From Lewinellaceae bacterium (GTDB lineage Bacteria; Bacteroidota; Bacteroidia; Chitinophagales; Saprospiraceae): a stretch of 64,000 nucleotides of DNA. The position numbers were made by a program, and so were the translations under genes. The notes beneath the pieces are model-generated. The model searched no databases. It saw only the letters and a program-made list of their open reading frames with translations, and was not told the origin of the DNA. Of the stretch, positions 24,147-32,387 are shown piece after piece. The stretch spans positions 248,001 to 312,000 of the forward strand of contig JACJYA010000007.1 of the NCBI GenBank assembly GCA_020636315.1. Direction: 5' to 3'. Every line of letters starts with the position of its first letter. Within the stretch, counting starts at the first letter, position 1.

Positions 24147-26297
24147 TCAGTCATCAAATTTTTCTCCAATAGAAATGAACAGGCCGATGAAGAAAAATCG
24201 TTTGGCCGGAGGTTCCACCCGGGAACGGGTAAACTCGCCTTCTTCATTAGCCTGGCTGCTGTACCGGTAGCCGAAGGATTGTTCAAATCCAGGCAGGTTG
24301 GAAACCGACACGTAAAGGATGGTAAACTGCCCGAGCAGGTTAGTCAGGTAGCTGGCGTTAAAACTCAGGTCCTGATAGGGTATGGTTCGTTCTGTATTGA
24401 AGCCGGATTTGTTGGGGTCATTAAAAGGCCGGGGGCTGGAATAAGTATAGGTAAACCCTATGCTCGTATTGAGCCTGTTGAGCCAATGTTTATAAACCAC
24501 AGAAAGGTTGTGCTTAGAGGCAAAGGATGGAGTGGAGGCGTGGGGAAAATCCAGGTAATCCCGTTCTGTATCTAACAGGGAATAGGATATCCAGAAATCG
24601 CCATTACGGATGGAAGCTCTATCCCGGTAAAAGACATCCACTCCTTTTGAAAAGCCATTTCCGGAATTATCACTTAGCCACGGTGCATCCGTTTCGTACC
24701 GGGCCAGGCCATTGTACTTCTTATAATACCCTTCCACCCTGAAAAGCCTTTTTTCACGCTGGTATTGATAATTCAGTATGTAATGGGTTGCCCGTTCAAA
24801 GCCCAGTTGCTGATTGTACCGCAATTGTTCCTCTTTTGGTTTTTGATAGAAATGCCCGTAGGCCAGGGAAAACTGGCTGAATGTGCCGGCCTTATAGGCC
24901 AGGCTTAGCCGGGGAGAAACAGAGCCCTTCCCCAGCAGGCTGCTGTGGGCGGCTCTAAGGCCAAACCGTGCGGCAAGCCTGGGCCCGAAGTAAGATTCAA
25001 CTTCTGCAAAGCCTGCAGTGTAGGTATCTTTTAGCAAAGTGTGGAAGGAATTCCCCGGAGATTCCAGGTATTTTTCATCAAAATTCCCCCGGACAATCTC
25101 CGCTCCCATTTTGAGCACTGACTGCTCTGCAAAATGGTAACTGGCAACGGCCTTCGCCTGAACAGATTGCTCCACCCTGTCCAGTTGAAAGCCCTGCCGG
25201 ATCTGTTCCCGGTCATAGGCGAACGCGGCCCCGGCTTTTAGGCTCCACTTTTCTCCAAGAATATCCCGGTAGGAGGCATTGGCGTAATAATTTCCATTGT
25301 TCAGGCTGAGCGGAACCTGGCTGCTGACATCTTCCGGGCCGGGGTATTGCAGGGAAAAACCGGAAAACCGGGCGCTGCTTTGAAATTTCAGGAGAGCATT
25401 CTCATCCGGGCTGTGGCGGAAAACCAATTGCCCGCCTTTGCTTACCACCGGTTTCAGCCAGTCGATATTCTGCGGCACCAGGCTGGTATAGGGCCCAAGG
25501 GTAGTGTAATCACCAGACAAGGACAGGGAAGACCGCTCCCAACGTTGGGTATGTGAGAGCCCCCCTCCCACACTCATCAGGGAAACCCCGGTAACGGATT
25601 CTTCGGCAAGGCCCTGGGTTTCCAGAATAAGGGCTGAGGATAAAGCCTGGCCATACTCCGCCGAAAAGCCGCCGGTAGCGAATGTGGTTTCCTTAAAAAG
25701 GAATGGAGAAAACCGCCCACGAGCAGGCAGGTCAGGCACGGAGCTGCTGTAGGGGTTCTGCACCCAGAGGCCATCTATAAACGTCTGTGTTTCATGCGCA
25801 TCTCCACCCCGAACGAAAAGGCGCCCCTCCTCTCCTACCCTTTGCGTTCCTGGCAGGGTGTTCAGAGCGCCGGCGATATCGGCAGTGGCGCCGGCGGTGG
25901 TGACGATATCCAGGGGACGGAGGACAACAGACTTCTTTTCATCACTCGCCTCAAATGCTCCGGCGGTAATTACGGCCATAGCCAGTTCACTGGCGGCAGG
26001 CCGGAGGAGGGCTTCCACCCACAGGCTGTCTTGCCCGGAAGGCAATTTCATTTCAAAAGGCTGATATCCAATATAAGTCACTGTGAGGATAAGTGTATCC
26101 AGCCTTTCGGTTGAAAACGAAAAAGAACCGTCAGAGGCAGCCGAAGTTCCATCGAAGGTTCCCCGGATGAAGACGTTGGCGCCCACCGCGGCCTGTCCCT
26201 GTTCATCCAATACCTTTCCGGAAATGGTGGCCTGCCCGGACAGGCTTCTGAGCATACAGCCACTTATCAATAAGGTGAGAATGATCCTCGGCAGCAT
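24147..26297 (-). CDS. TonB-dependent receptor with carboxypeptidase-like regulatory domain
   Basis: This 716-residue outer-membrane transporter has a signal peptide, then a carboxypeptidase D regulatory-like domain (ATISGKVLDEQGQAAVGANV to VTYIGYQPFEM). The plug domain follows (AGALNTLPGTQRVGEEGRLF, VRGGDAHETQTFIDGLWVQN), then a 22-strand-type barrel to the end. Such receptors take up large or scarce nutrients with energy from TonB-ExbBD. There is no SusD-like partner gene, so the substrate is unlikely to be a typical SusCD glycan; metal chelates or peptides are possible. It heads a run with a TPR protein and a LytS/LytTR pair, which is an uncommon pairing for a receptor. Confidence 0.9.
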   Translation of the reverse strand: MLPRIILTLLISGCMLRSLSGQATISGKVLDEQGQAAVGANVFIRGTFDGTSAASDGSFSFSTERLDTLILTVTYIGYQPFEMKLPSGQDSLWVEALLRPAASELAMAVITAGAFEASDEKKSVVLRPLDIVTTAGATADIAGALNTLPGTQRVGEEGRLFVRGGDAHETQTFIDGLWVQNPYSSSVPDLPARGRFSPFLFKETTFATGGFSAEYGQALSSALILETQGLAEESVTGVSLMSVGGGLSHTQRWERSSLSLSGDYTTLGPYTSLVPQNIDWLKPVVSKGGQLVFRHSPDENALLKFQSSARFSGFSLQYPGPEDVSSQVPLSLNNGNYYANASYRDILGEKWSLKAGAAFAYDREQIRQGFQLDRVEQSVQAKAVASYHFAEQSVLKMGAEIVRGNFDEKYLESPGNSFHTLLKDTYTAGFAEVESYFGPRLAARFGLRAAHSSLLGKGSVSPRLSLAYKAGTFSQFSLAYGHFYQKPKEEQLRYNQQLGFERATHYILNYQYQREKRLFRVEGYYKKYNGLARYETDAPWLSDNSGNGFSKGVDVFYRDRASIRNGDFWISYSLLDTERDYLDFPHASTPSFASKHNLSVVYKHWLNRLNTSIGFTYTYSSPRPFNDPNKSGFNTERTIPYQDLSFNASYLTNLLGQFTILYVSVSNLPGFEQSFGYRYSSQANEEGEFTRSRVEPPAKRFFFIGLFISIGEKFDD

Positions 26298-26312
26298 AAA
26301 TATTCAATTTTA

Positions 26313-26327
26313 CCGGCAAATTGCCGG
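26313..26327. promoter_or_regulatory. Short palindrome upstream of the receptor operon
   Basis: CCGGCAA and TTGCCGG flank a single A, giving a 15-base dyad 16 bases upstream of the receptor start codon. Its place and size would suit an operator or a leader hairpin. No known binding motif is recognised. Confidence 0.35.
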
Positions 26328-26467
26328 CAAAGGCTGCCATTTTCAAAAAAACTACCCTGAAGCGCAGGATCAGGTTACTGAAATGCAATAAGAAAGGATA
26401 AAACAGGAGCGGTGGCCACAGGAAAGACGGCAATAACGGTGGCCACCGGGCTCCAGGGCAGGAAAAT

Positions 26468-26965
26468 TTATTCATTGACGCCGGTATCAGCCGGCGCACT
26501 TTCCGGCTCATTGGCATTAAAGAAGAGCTGCACAGCCGCTATTTTCCACTTTCCTCCGTGTTTTTCCAGAAGCCGGGTCTCATAGGTGGTCGTGCCTTTG
26601 TTGTCCTGTTCGAAGGATACCCAGGCGCCGTCACCATAGACCCGAAAGGTATAATCGTACTTCTTAACGTCTTCATCATAGGGGACCGGCTCGGGGCTTT
26701 CTTTGAAAAGGTTTTCCACCTGTTCCTTCCATGCGTCCCAGCCGATATACTGGCGGACTCCCGTATTGGAGGCGGCAGTCCAGATGGTATAGGGCTCATG
26801 CACCCAGACTTTCTGCCAGTTCTTGAAATCCCTGGCCCAGAACAAGCGGGATTCCTGTTCAATCACCTGTTTTATGGCTTCTTCGTCAGAGGAAGTTTTT
26901 TTCTGCCCGAAGGCAAAAGAGGAAGATACGATCAGCAAGGCGGTAATAAAGGCAATCCTCAGCAT
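26468..26965 (-). CDS. Exported SnoaL/NTF2-like protein
   Basis: This 165-residue protein has a signal peptide (AFITALLIVSSSFAFGQ) followed by one NTF2/SnoaL-like domain of the DUF4440 kind. Helices (EEAIKQVIEQESRLFWARDF) precede a curved sheet (YDYTFRVYGDGAWVSFEQD, TYETRLLEKHGGKWKIAAVQ). Such domains bind small ligands or act as enzymes with few conserved residues, so no reaction can be named. The tail is Glu/Pro/Ala-rich. It lies 170 bases upstream of the receptor operon on the same strand and may be a separate unit. Confidence 0.8.
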   Translation of the reverse strand: MLRIAFITALLIVSSSFAFGQKKTSSDEEAIKQVIEQESRLFWARDFKNWQKVWVHEPYTIWTAASNTGVRQYIGWDAWKEQVENLFKESPEPVPYDEDVKKYDYTFRVYGDGAWVSFEQDNKGTTTYETRLLEKHGGKWKIAAVQLFFNANEPESAPADTGVNE

Positions 26966-27107
26966 AGGTCTTATCGTTTTAGTTAGGAAATGGAATTATA
27001 ACCCTGCTTTAAAAGACTGCAAGGGGCTTTTCAGCCACCGCTCAGCGTAAGAAAATTAAAAAAAAAATTTGACAAAATCCAGTTCCTGAAATATTGAACT
27101 GCTGGTT

Positions 27108-27848
27108 TTAAAAAGCGGAAGTACGGACGAGCTGCCCCAGTGGCAGAATAAGGGCATCAGGGACGTGGCGGTTCACCACATAGCGGGCCAGGTTAAACCA
27201 CTGGGCTGCCCCATCCAGGATGGCGCTGTCTGAAGAAACAGCCGGAGCTTTCTGCTTTGTAAGGTGGTTGTCGGGGTTGTAGTACAGGGTGGCGTCCCAA
27301 TCCCAGTTGCATCGTTCTGCGATCTCCAGGATCATCAGCTTCAGCCGGCCGCTATTGGATACCGGGCGGTCCAGATACCAGATGGCGCGCCGGGCCTGCA
27401 GTTCCTCAAGCGCCTTGCCCGAAAGCAGGATGGCCTCCTCTGTTTCCATCACCCGTTTGTATGATCCGTGGATGCTGGCCATGTCCCGGAAACAGCCATC
27501 CACCCCTTCCAGGATGTAGCCTCCCGAGAGAGCGCTCTCGACTGTGATCAGGAGGTTAAAGCCGTCGATGAAAAGGGTGTTGCCCTTAATGGCCTCTTCC
27601 GGCAGAGCGTGCAGCTGGCGCCGGGAAGCAGCCTGCCGGGAGCAGGAAGAACGGGCAACGGCAAGCCGTTGCCTGCTCTGAAGCCGGTAGCGGTCTCCCA
27701 CCAGCTTCAGGGAGGACTTCTCGGCATAACCACGGGATAACAACCAGGAAAGGTCTTTTACGGCCTGCTGGAGTTTCGGCACCTGGCTCTTGCCGAACAA
27801 TTTAGCATCAGAAGGATGCTGCCCTCTGTGTTTACGGCTGTCTGGCAT
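27108..27848 (-). CDS. DUF434-domain protein
   Basis: This 246-residue cytoplasmic protein fits the DUF434 family. The basic N-terminus RKHRGQHPSDAKLFG and KDLSWLLSRGYAEKSSLKLV match the domain opening, then GDRYRLQSRQRLAVARSSCS. A second part begins NTLFIDGFNLLITVESALSG, a strand with a buried aspartate reminiscent of PIN/NYN-type nuclease cores, followed by further acidic residues (WYLDRPVSNSG, SSDSAILDGA). No activity is known for the family, and the nuclease likeness is only a hint. ATG 27848 is chosen over TTG 27878 because a GGAGGG stretch sits just ahead of it. Confidence 0.75.
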   Translation of the reverse strand: MPDSRKHRGQHPSDAKLFGKSQVPKLQQAVKDLSWLLSRGYAEKSSLKLVGDRYRLQSRQRLAVARSSCSRQAASRRQLHALPEEAIKGNTLFIDGFNLLITVESALSGGYILEGVDGCFRDMASIHGSYKRVMETEEAILLSGKALEELQARRAIWYLDRPVSNSGRLKLMILEIAERCNWDWDATLYYNPDNHLTKQKAPAVSSDSAILDGAAQWFNLARYVVNRHVPDALILPLGQLVRTSAF

Positions 27849-27959
27849 ACTCCCTCCAAGATAACTGGCTTTTTTCAATGGAAAAACGAAACGGCCACTT
27901 TTCTATTCATTCGCCCCAAAGCACTCCCAAAATTCCTGCTTTTTGCCTTTCTTTGGGAT

Positions 27960-29072
27960 ATGAGTCCGCGTAAACTACCCATACCTTATTTCTACGCTAT
28001 CCTGGCCAGTATTGCTCTGGGTTCGCTGGTCGGGTTGCGCAATTATCTGTTCATGATGTACTACAATGAAGCAGATAAATTCATGTGGGATCGCGGATGG
28101 TTCATCCATGTGGTCAATTATCTGACCTGGGCGCTCATTCTTCCACTGGTCTATCAGGTCGTCAACCGGATACAGGAACGCCCCAGCGCCAGTAACGGCA
28201 TTCTCTTCCTGAGGATACTGCTGGCCGGTACCCTTCTGGGCCTGCTGCACGAACTGATCTCCAACCTTTTGTTCTTTCCAACGCTGCATTTCCTGGGGGT
28301 AAAAAAAATGACCATGGAAACCGTCCGGCACATCATCGGCGTACTTCCCGCCGCTGTGATCACCCGCCTGATCGAGTTCGGTATCCTGTTCGCGGTGATT
28401 ACGGCAGTAGAACTGCGCCGCAAATACCGGAACAAGCAATTGGAACTGGCGCAGCTGGAAGGCCAGCTCTCCAGCGCTCAACTCAATGCCCTGCGCCTCC
28501 AACTTCAACCTCACTTCCTGTTCAATACCCTGAATACCATTTCATCACTGATGGAATTCGATAAAAAGAAGGCCCAGAAGGTAGTTTCTCAACTGGGTAA
28601 CCTGCTGCGTTTCGTACTCGACCAGGACAAACGGAACCAGGCGCCGCTTTGGGAAGAGATCGATTTTATCAAAAATTATCTCAATATTGAACAGGCTCGC
28701 TTTCCGGACCGGCTGACTATTGACTACCAGATCGACGAGCAGGCTCTCGAGGCCCTCATTCCCACCCTGATGCTTCAGCCTCTGGTGGAAAATGCCGTAA
28801 AGCACGGTTTTGCCAACCGAACCGGGCCGGGGAAGATCGAGCTCATCTGCAAAAAGATCGAGGGCGGCCAGGTGATGGTCATCGTCAGGGATGACGGGAA
28901 AGGAAGCGCCAGGCCGCCGGAAGAACTCGTCTCCTCCGGAATAGGGCTAAAAAACGTGAAAGAACGCCTGGCACTCACCTACCGGGAAAATTTCACCTTC
29001 AACGTACGGTCCGAGCAGGGGAATGGCTTTGAAGCCACTATCATTATTCCATTCCAACGACAACGGCCATGA
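27960..29072 (+). CDS. LytS-type sensor histidine kinase
   Basis: This 370-residue membrane kinase has four hydrophobic segments in about residues 8-160 and a His_kinase domain with NALRLQLQPHFLFNTLNTIS as the phosphoacceptor region. ATP-binding boxes are LQPLVENAVKHGFA and SGIGLKNVKERLALTY. ATG 27960 is chosen; an upstream TTG at 27816 would overlap the divergent DUF434 gene and add a non-conserved leader. Its stop overlaps the start of the following LytTR regulator by four bases, which shows translational coupling. Confidence 0.92.
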   Translation: MSPRKLPIPYFYAILASIALGSLVGLRNYLFMMYYNEADKFMWDRGWFIHVVNYLTWALILPLVYQVVNRIQERPSASNGILFLRILLAGTLLGLLHELISNLLFFPTLHFLGVKKMTMETVRHIIGVLPAAVITRLIEFGILFAVITAVELRRKYRNKQLELAQLEGQLSSAQLNALRLQLQPHFLFNTLNTISSLMEFDKKKAQKVVSQLGNLLRFVLDQDKRNQAPLWEEIDFIKNYLNIEQARFPDRLTIDYQIDEQALEALIPTLMLQPLVENAVKHGFANRTGPGKIELICKKIEGGQVMVIVRDDGKGSARPPEELVSSGIGLKNVKERLALTYRENFTFNVRSEQGNGFEATIIIPFQRQRP

Positions 29073-29857
29073 AAAAAATACGTACTCTTGTGGTGGACGA
29101 CGAACCCCTGGCAAGGGCGCGAATCGTCAAATTACTGGAATCAATCGATTATATTTCCATTATCGGGGAGTGCAAAAATGGCAGTGAAGCCCTCCGGAAA
29201 ATGAAAGACTACCGCCCGGACCTGGTTTTTCTGGATATTCAAATGCCGGACCTCACCGGATTTGATGTGCTCTCCCAGCAGGAACTTCAGCCCCTGCCCT
29301 TCATTATTTTTGTGACGGCATACAACCAGTACGCCCTCAAGGCCTTCGATGTTCATGCCGTTGATTATTTGCTCAAACCTTACGATGACGACCGTTTTAT
29401 GCGGGCAGTTGAACACGCCCGGCATCAGATCAGCCTCAAACAGGATGCACTGCTGCACCAGAAGATGGTCAAGATGCTCGAAGCTCATCAGCATGAACAG
29501 GGCGAACTGCTCCAGCACCTGGAAGTCAAAGAAAAAGGCAGGAATGTACTGATCAGGGCCCATGACATCCGGTACATCGCAGCTGAAGGCAATTACCTCA
29601 AAGTGCATACTCCGGAAAAAGCCTACCTCATCCGCTATACGTTGCAATCCATTGAAGAACAACTCGATAGTGAACTCTTCCTTCGCATTCACCGTTCTTT
29701 GCTCCTCAATACCCATTTCATCCGGAAAGTGAAGTACGAAGGAAACAACCAGTATGCTTTCGAAATGAAAGACGGCCACTGCCTGCTGTCCAGCCGCAGC
29801 TACCGGGATGCCATTCATCAATACCTGGATGAAGAAAGGATAAAAAGAGAGTTGTAA
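29069..29857 (+). CDS. LytTR-family response regulator
   Basis: This 262-residue regulator has a receiver domain (IRTLVVDDEPLARARIVKLL) with phosphoacceptor D56 in LVFLDIQMPDLTG, the segment FVTAYNQYALKAFDVHAVDY, and LLKPYDDDRF. A helical linker of about 30 residues joins it to the LytTR DNA-binding domain (RYIAAEGNYLKVHTPEKAYL; FLRIHRSLLLNTHFIRKVKY). It is coupled to the kinase gene by a four-base overlap. This is the third LytS/LytTR pair within 15 kb. Confidence 0.94.
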   Translation: MKKIRTLVVDDEPLARARIVKLLESIDYISIIGECKNGSEALRKMKDYRPDLVFLDIQMPDLTGFDVLSQQELQPLPFIIFVTAYNQYALKAFDVHAVDYLLKPYDDDRFMRAVEHARHQISLKQDALLHQKMVKMLEAHQHEQGELLQHLEVKEKGRNVLIRAHDIRYIAAEGNYLKVHTPEKAYLIRYTLQSIEEQLDSELFLRIHRSLLLNTHFIRKVKYEGNNQYAFEMKDGHCLLSSRSYRDAIHQYLDEERIKREL

Positions 29858-30054
29858 TCATTTCTTTGGCAAAGGTGCTCTTTTCCCTAACCATCTGTCA
29901 CAATATCAGCTCCTGGCCACAATTAAATTGCATACTGTCCTTCATCCGTTTACCTTGCACTAAGAAATCACCCACAAACTGTTACCAGGCGAAAAAGAGA
30001 AAATGGGAGGCGCTGCCGTACCATTTTCTCTTCGCCGAATAAAACCCGACTGTT

Positions 30055-31350
30055 ATGAAAAAAGTACTACACCGATCCTATCTCCTTTCTCTTGTTTTCT
30101 TCTTTGTATTTGTTTCTCTAAAAGCCCAGCCTGCCCTGACAACCCCCCAGGTAAGCCAGAAGGCCTTCACCGGCCAAACCGTCGGCCTTACAGACATTGT
30201 GGTGAAATACCACCGGCCGGCAGTCAAAGGCCGGGAGATCTGGGGCAAACTGGTTCCCATGAACGCCGTATGGCGCGCCGGAGCCAATGAGAACACCATC
30301 ATTAAGTTCTCTACCGATGTCAGAATTGAAGGACAGGAGTTGGCCGCCGGAGCCTACGGCCTGCACATGATCCCTACGGAGGATAAATGGACCATCATCT
30401 TTTCCAATGAAACCAACTCCTGGGGCAGCTTCGGATACGACCCCAAAGAAGATGCCCTGAGAGTCGAAGTCCTTCCTCAGAAAGCGGAAAGGTTCCACGA
30501 ATTCCTCACCTATGAGTTTGAGGATCTCGGCGCCGGAAACGCAACCTGTGTGTTGAAATGGGGAGAAAAGGCCGTCCCTTTCCGGATAGAAACGGACGTG
30601 CATGAAGTCGTCCTGGCCAGCATCCGCAACGAACTGCGCAATATTGAGCAGTTCAACCCCCAGGCCTGGCAGGAAGCGGCTAACTACTGCCTGCAAAACG
30701 ATATTAACCACGAAGAGGCCCTTGGCTGGGCAAGCCGTTCGGTTTTTATGTCTCCTAACCCTCAGAACATCATTGCCAAGGCCCGGCTGGCCGGTAAGGT
30801 AAAAGGGGAAGGCAACCCGGAAAAAGAAACCATGGCAGCTATGAAAACTTTGAGCAAAGACCTGGAATCTCTGCCCTGCACCTGGAAGGAATACAGCGCC
30901 GCCGCTACCTTTGCACTGAATAACCAACAGACTGAACAGGCCCTGGCGTGGTCAGGTAAGGCAGCCGGCATGGCGCCCAACATGACGACCATGATGGCTA
31001 ATGCCGAAGCCCTGAGCGCCGCCGGAGAAACCATTAAGGCTGAAAGGGCTAAAAAAGAAGCCATCGCCCGGGGCACCAATGCCGAACTCAATGCTTACGG
31101 CTACAAATTGCTCTTCAGCGGTAAAGGGAAGGAAGCAATTGAAATATTCCGGGCCAACACCGAGAAAAACCCGGAGGACCCTAATGTATGGGACAGCCTC
31201 GGCGAGGGTTATGTCAACATCGGCCAGAAGGAAAAGGCCATTGAAGCTTTGAAAAAATCCCTCTCCCTCAATCCGCCTGACAACGTGCGTGCGAATTCCC
31301 TGAAACTGCTCGCACAACTGGGCGTCGATTATGAAAGCCCTCAACCATAA
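30055..31350 (+). CDS. Exported DUF2911 protein with TPR repeats
   Basis: This 431-residue protein has a signal peptide (SLVFFFVFVSLKAQP). Residues 30-185 fit DUF2911 (DIVVKYHRPAVKGREIWGKL, VWRAGANENTIIKFSTDVRI, AGAYGLHMIPTEDKWTIIFS), a beta-rich domain common in exported Bacteroidota proteins. The rest is helical and ends in clear TPR pairs (NPEDPNVWDSLGEGYVNIGQ, KEKAIEALKKSLSLNP). No activity is known, and binding of a partner or envelope polymer is plausible. A strong terminator follows 75 bases after the stop. It may have its own promoter in the 197-base gap after the regulator. Confidence 0.87.
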   Translation: MKKVLHRSYLLSLVFFFVFVSLKAQPALTTPQVSQKAFTGQTVGLTDIVVKYHRPAVKGREIWGKLVPMNAVWRAGANENTIIKFSTDVRIEGQELAAGAYGLHMIPTEDKWTIIFSNETNSWGSFGYDPKEDALRVEVLPQKAERFHEFLTYEFEDLGAGNATCVLKWGEKAVPFRIETDVHEVVLASIRNELRNIEQFNPQAWQEAANYCLQNDINHEEALGWASRSVFMSPNPQNIIAKARLAGKVKGEGNPEKETMAAMKTLSKDLESLPCTWKEYSAAATFALNNQQTEQALAWSGKAAGMAPNMTTMMANAEALSAAGETIKAERAKKEAIARGTNAELNAYGYKLLFSGKGKEAIEIFRANTEKNPEDPNVWDSLGEGYVNIGQKEKAIEALKKSLSLNPPDNVRANSLKLLAQLGVDYESPQP

Positions 31351-31424
31351 CCAACGAATCAACGATTCAACCCTATAAGAAACACCCAGAAGCCACCCGA
31401 CTGAATAATGATGATGTGGCACGC

Positions 31425-31461
31425 GGCGGCCCGGCCTTTCAAAAGGCTGGCCGCCTTTTTT
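31425..31461 (+). terminator. Rho-independent terminator after the DUF2911 gene
   Basis: GGCGGCC (31425-31431) pairs with 31449-31455, and an inner stem of GGCCTTT with AAAGGCT (one wobble, one bulge) closes on a two-base loop. TTTTTT follows at once. It lies 75 bases after the stop codon at 31350. Confidence 0.85.
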
Positions 31462-31532
31462 GTTGAGGATACACAATCACATCCTCTTATATAGTAGTAT
31501 GTTTCCCCGGCTCCTTTTCTTACCTTTAGGGA

Positions 31533-32381
31533 ATGAATGGCAAAAACATCATTGTCGAAAGCTGGGCTCAATTGCAGGAAGTGCTTTATCATGATTCGTG
31601 GAATGAGCAGCTGCACCGCTTTCGTTCGGGCTATGTATATAGAGGGCTGGAGGATAGCAGTTACCGGCTGAGTTCAACGCTCAACCGCCTGGGAGAATCG
31701 CACCTGGAAAAACACTTGTTGCGCAACTTTCGCAAATACAGCCACAAGCAGATCAGCTCAGAGTATAAATCCGTCTGGAACTGGCTGGCCCTCGCTCAGC
31801 ACCACGGCTTGCCAACCCGCTTGCTGGACTGGACCTATTCCCCGTACGTCGCCCTGCATTTTGCCACGGCAGACTTTACCAATTACAAGAAAGAAGGTAT
31901 GATCTGGGCCGTCAATTACGTGGATTCGAAAGCCTATTTGCCGGATCAGCTGGCGCGCATTATCGAAGATGAAGGGTCACACATTTTTACAGCCGAAATG
32001 CTGGAGCGGGAAGTGGCCACTCTTCCCCAGTTGGAACGCCTCAAAAAAGACGAATTCGCCCTTTTTTTCGAGCCCCCCTCTATCGACGACCGCATCGTCA
32101 ACCAGTATGCCGTTTTCTCTATGATGTCCAACCCCAATATCCTGATCAGCGAATGGCTGAAAGGAAAAGAGGTCAGCTATTTCAGGATCGTTATCCCCGC
32201 CTCCCTGAAATGGGAGATCCGCGATAAACTGGACCAGTCCAATATCAATGAACGCGTACTTTTCCCCGGCCTGGACGGGCTGGCCACCTGGCTCAAACGC
32301 CACTACCGGGATGTGGGGCTGGAGTTACCCGAAAAAAAGGCTTCTCCTGATGACAAGGAGAAGCCTTCTGAGAGCGGATAG
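31533..32381 (+). CDS. FRG-domain protein
   Basis: This 282-residue cytoplasmic protein contains an FRG domain, named for its Phe-Arg-Gly signature: here YVYRGLEDSSYRLSSTLNR at about 34-52 and LAQHHGLPTRLLDWTYSPYV at about 87-106. The family is widespread in bacteria and of unsettled function. The conserved Arg, His and Asp residues suggest an enzyme or nucleotide-binding site. A Lys/Glu-rich tail ends the protein. The tail's coding sequence also contains the terminator of the convergent gene (32332-32367). It has a single-gene setting with no visible partner. Confidence 0.88.
   Translation: MNGKNIIVESWAQLQEVLYHDSWNEQLHRFRSGYVYRGLEDSSYRLSSTLNRLGESHLEKHLLRNFRKYSHKQISSEYKSVWNWLALAQHHGLPTRLLDWTYSPYVALHFATADFTNYKKEGMIWAVNYVDSKAYLPDQLARIIEDEGSHIFTAEMLEREVATLPQLERLKKDEFALFFEPPSIDDRIVNQYAVFSMMSNPNILISEWLKGKEVSYFRIVIPASLKWEIRDKLDQSNINERVLFPGLDGLATWLKRHYRDVGLELPEKKASPDDKEKPSESG
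32332..32367 (-). terminator. Rho-independent terminator inside the 3' end of the convergent FRG gene
   Basis: AAGGCTTCTCCT (32337-32348) pairs perfectly with 32356-32367 around a 7-base loop, and on the minus strand the stem is followed by a run of seven T (32332-32338). It terminates the gene at 32388-34535, whose stop codon lies 21 bases before it. The same bases code for the Lys/Ala/Ser/Asp/Glu-rich tail of the FRG protein. Confidence 0.85.
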
Positions 32382-32387
32382 ACAACC

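Noticed and set aside
31533..32381. FRG-domain gene as part of a phage-defence island
   Set aside because: Its neighbours are an exported DUF2911 protein and a T9SS cargo gene. No nuclease, transposase, integrase or other defence gene is near.
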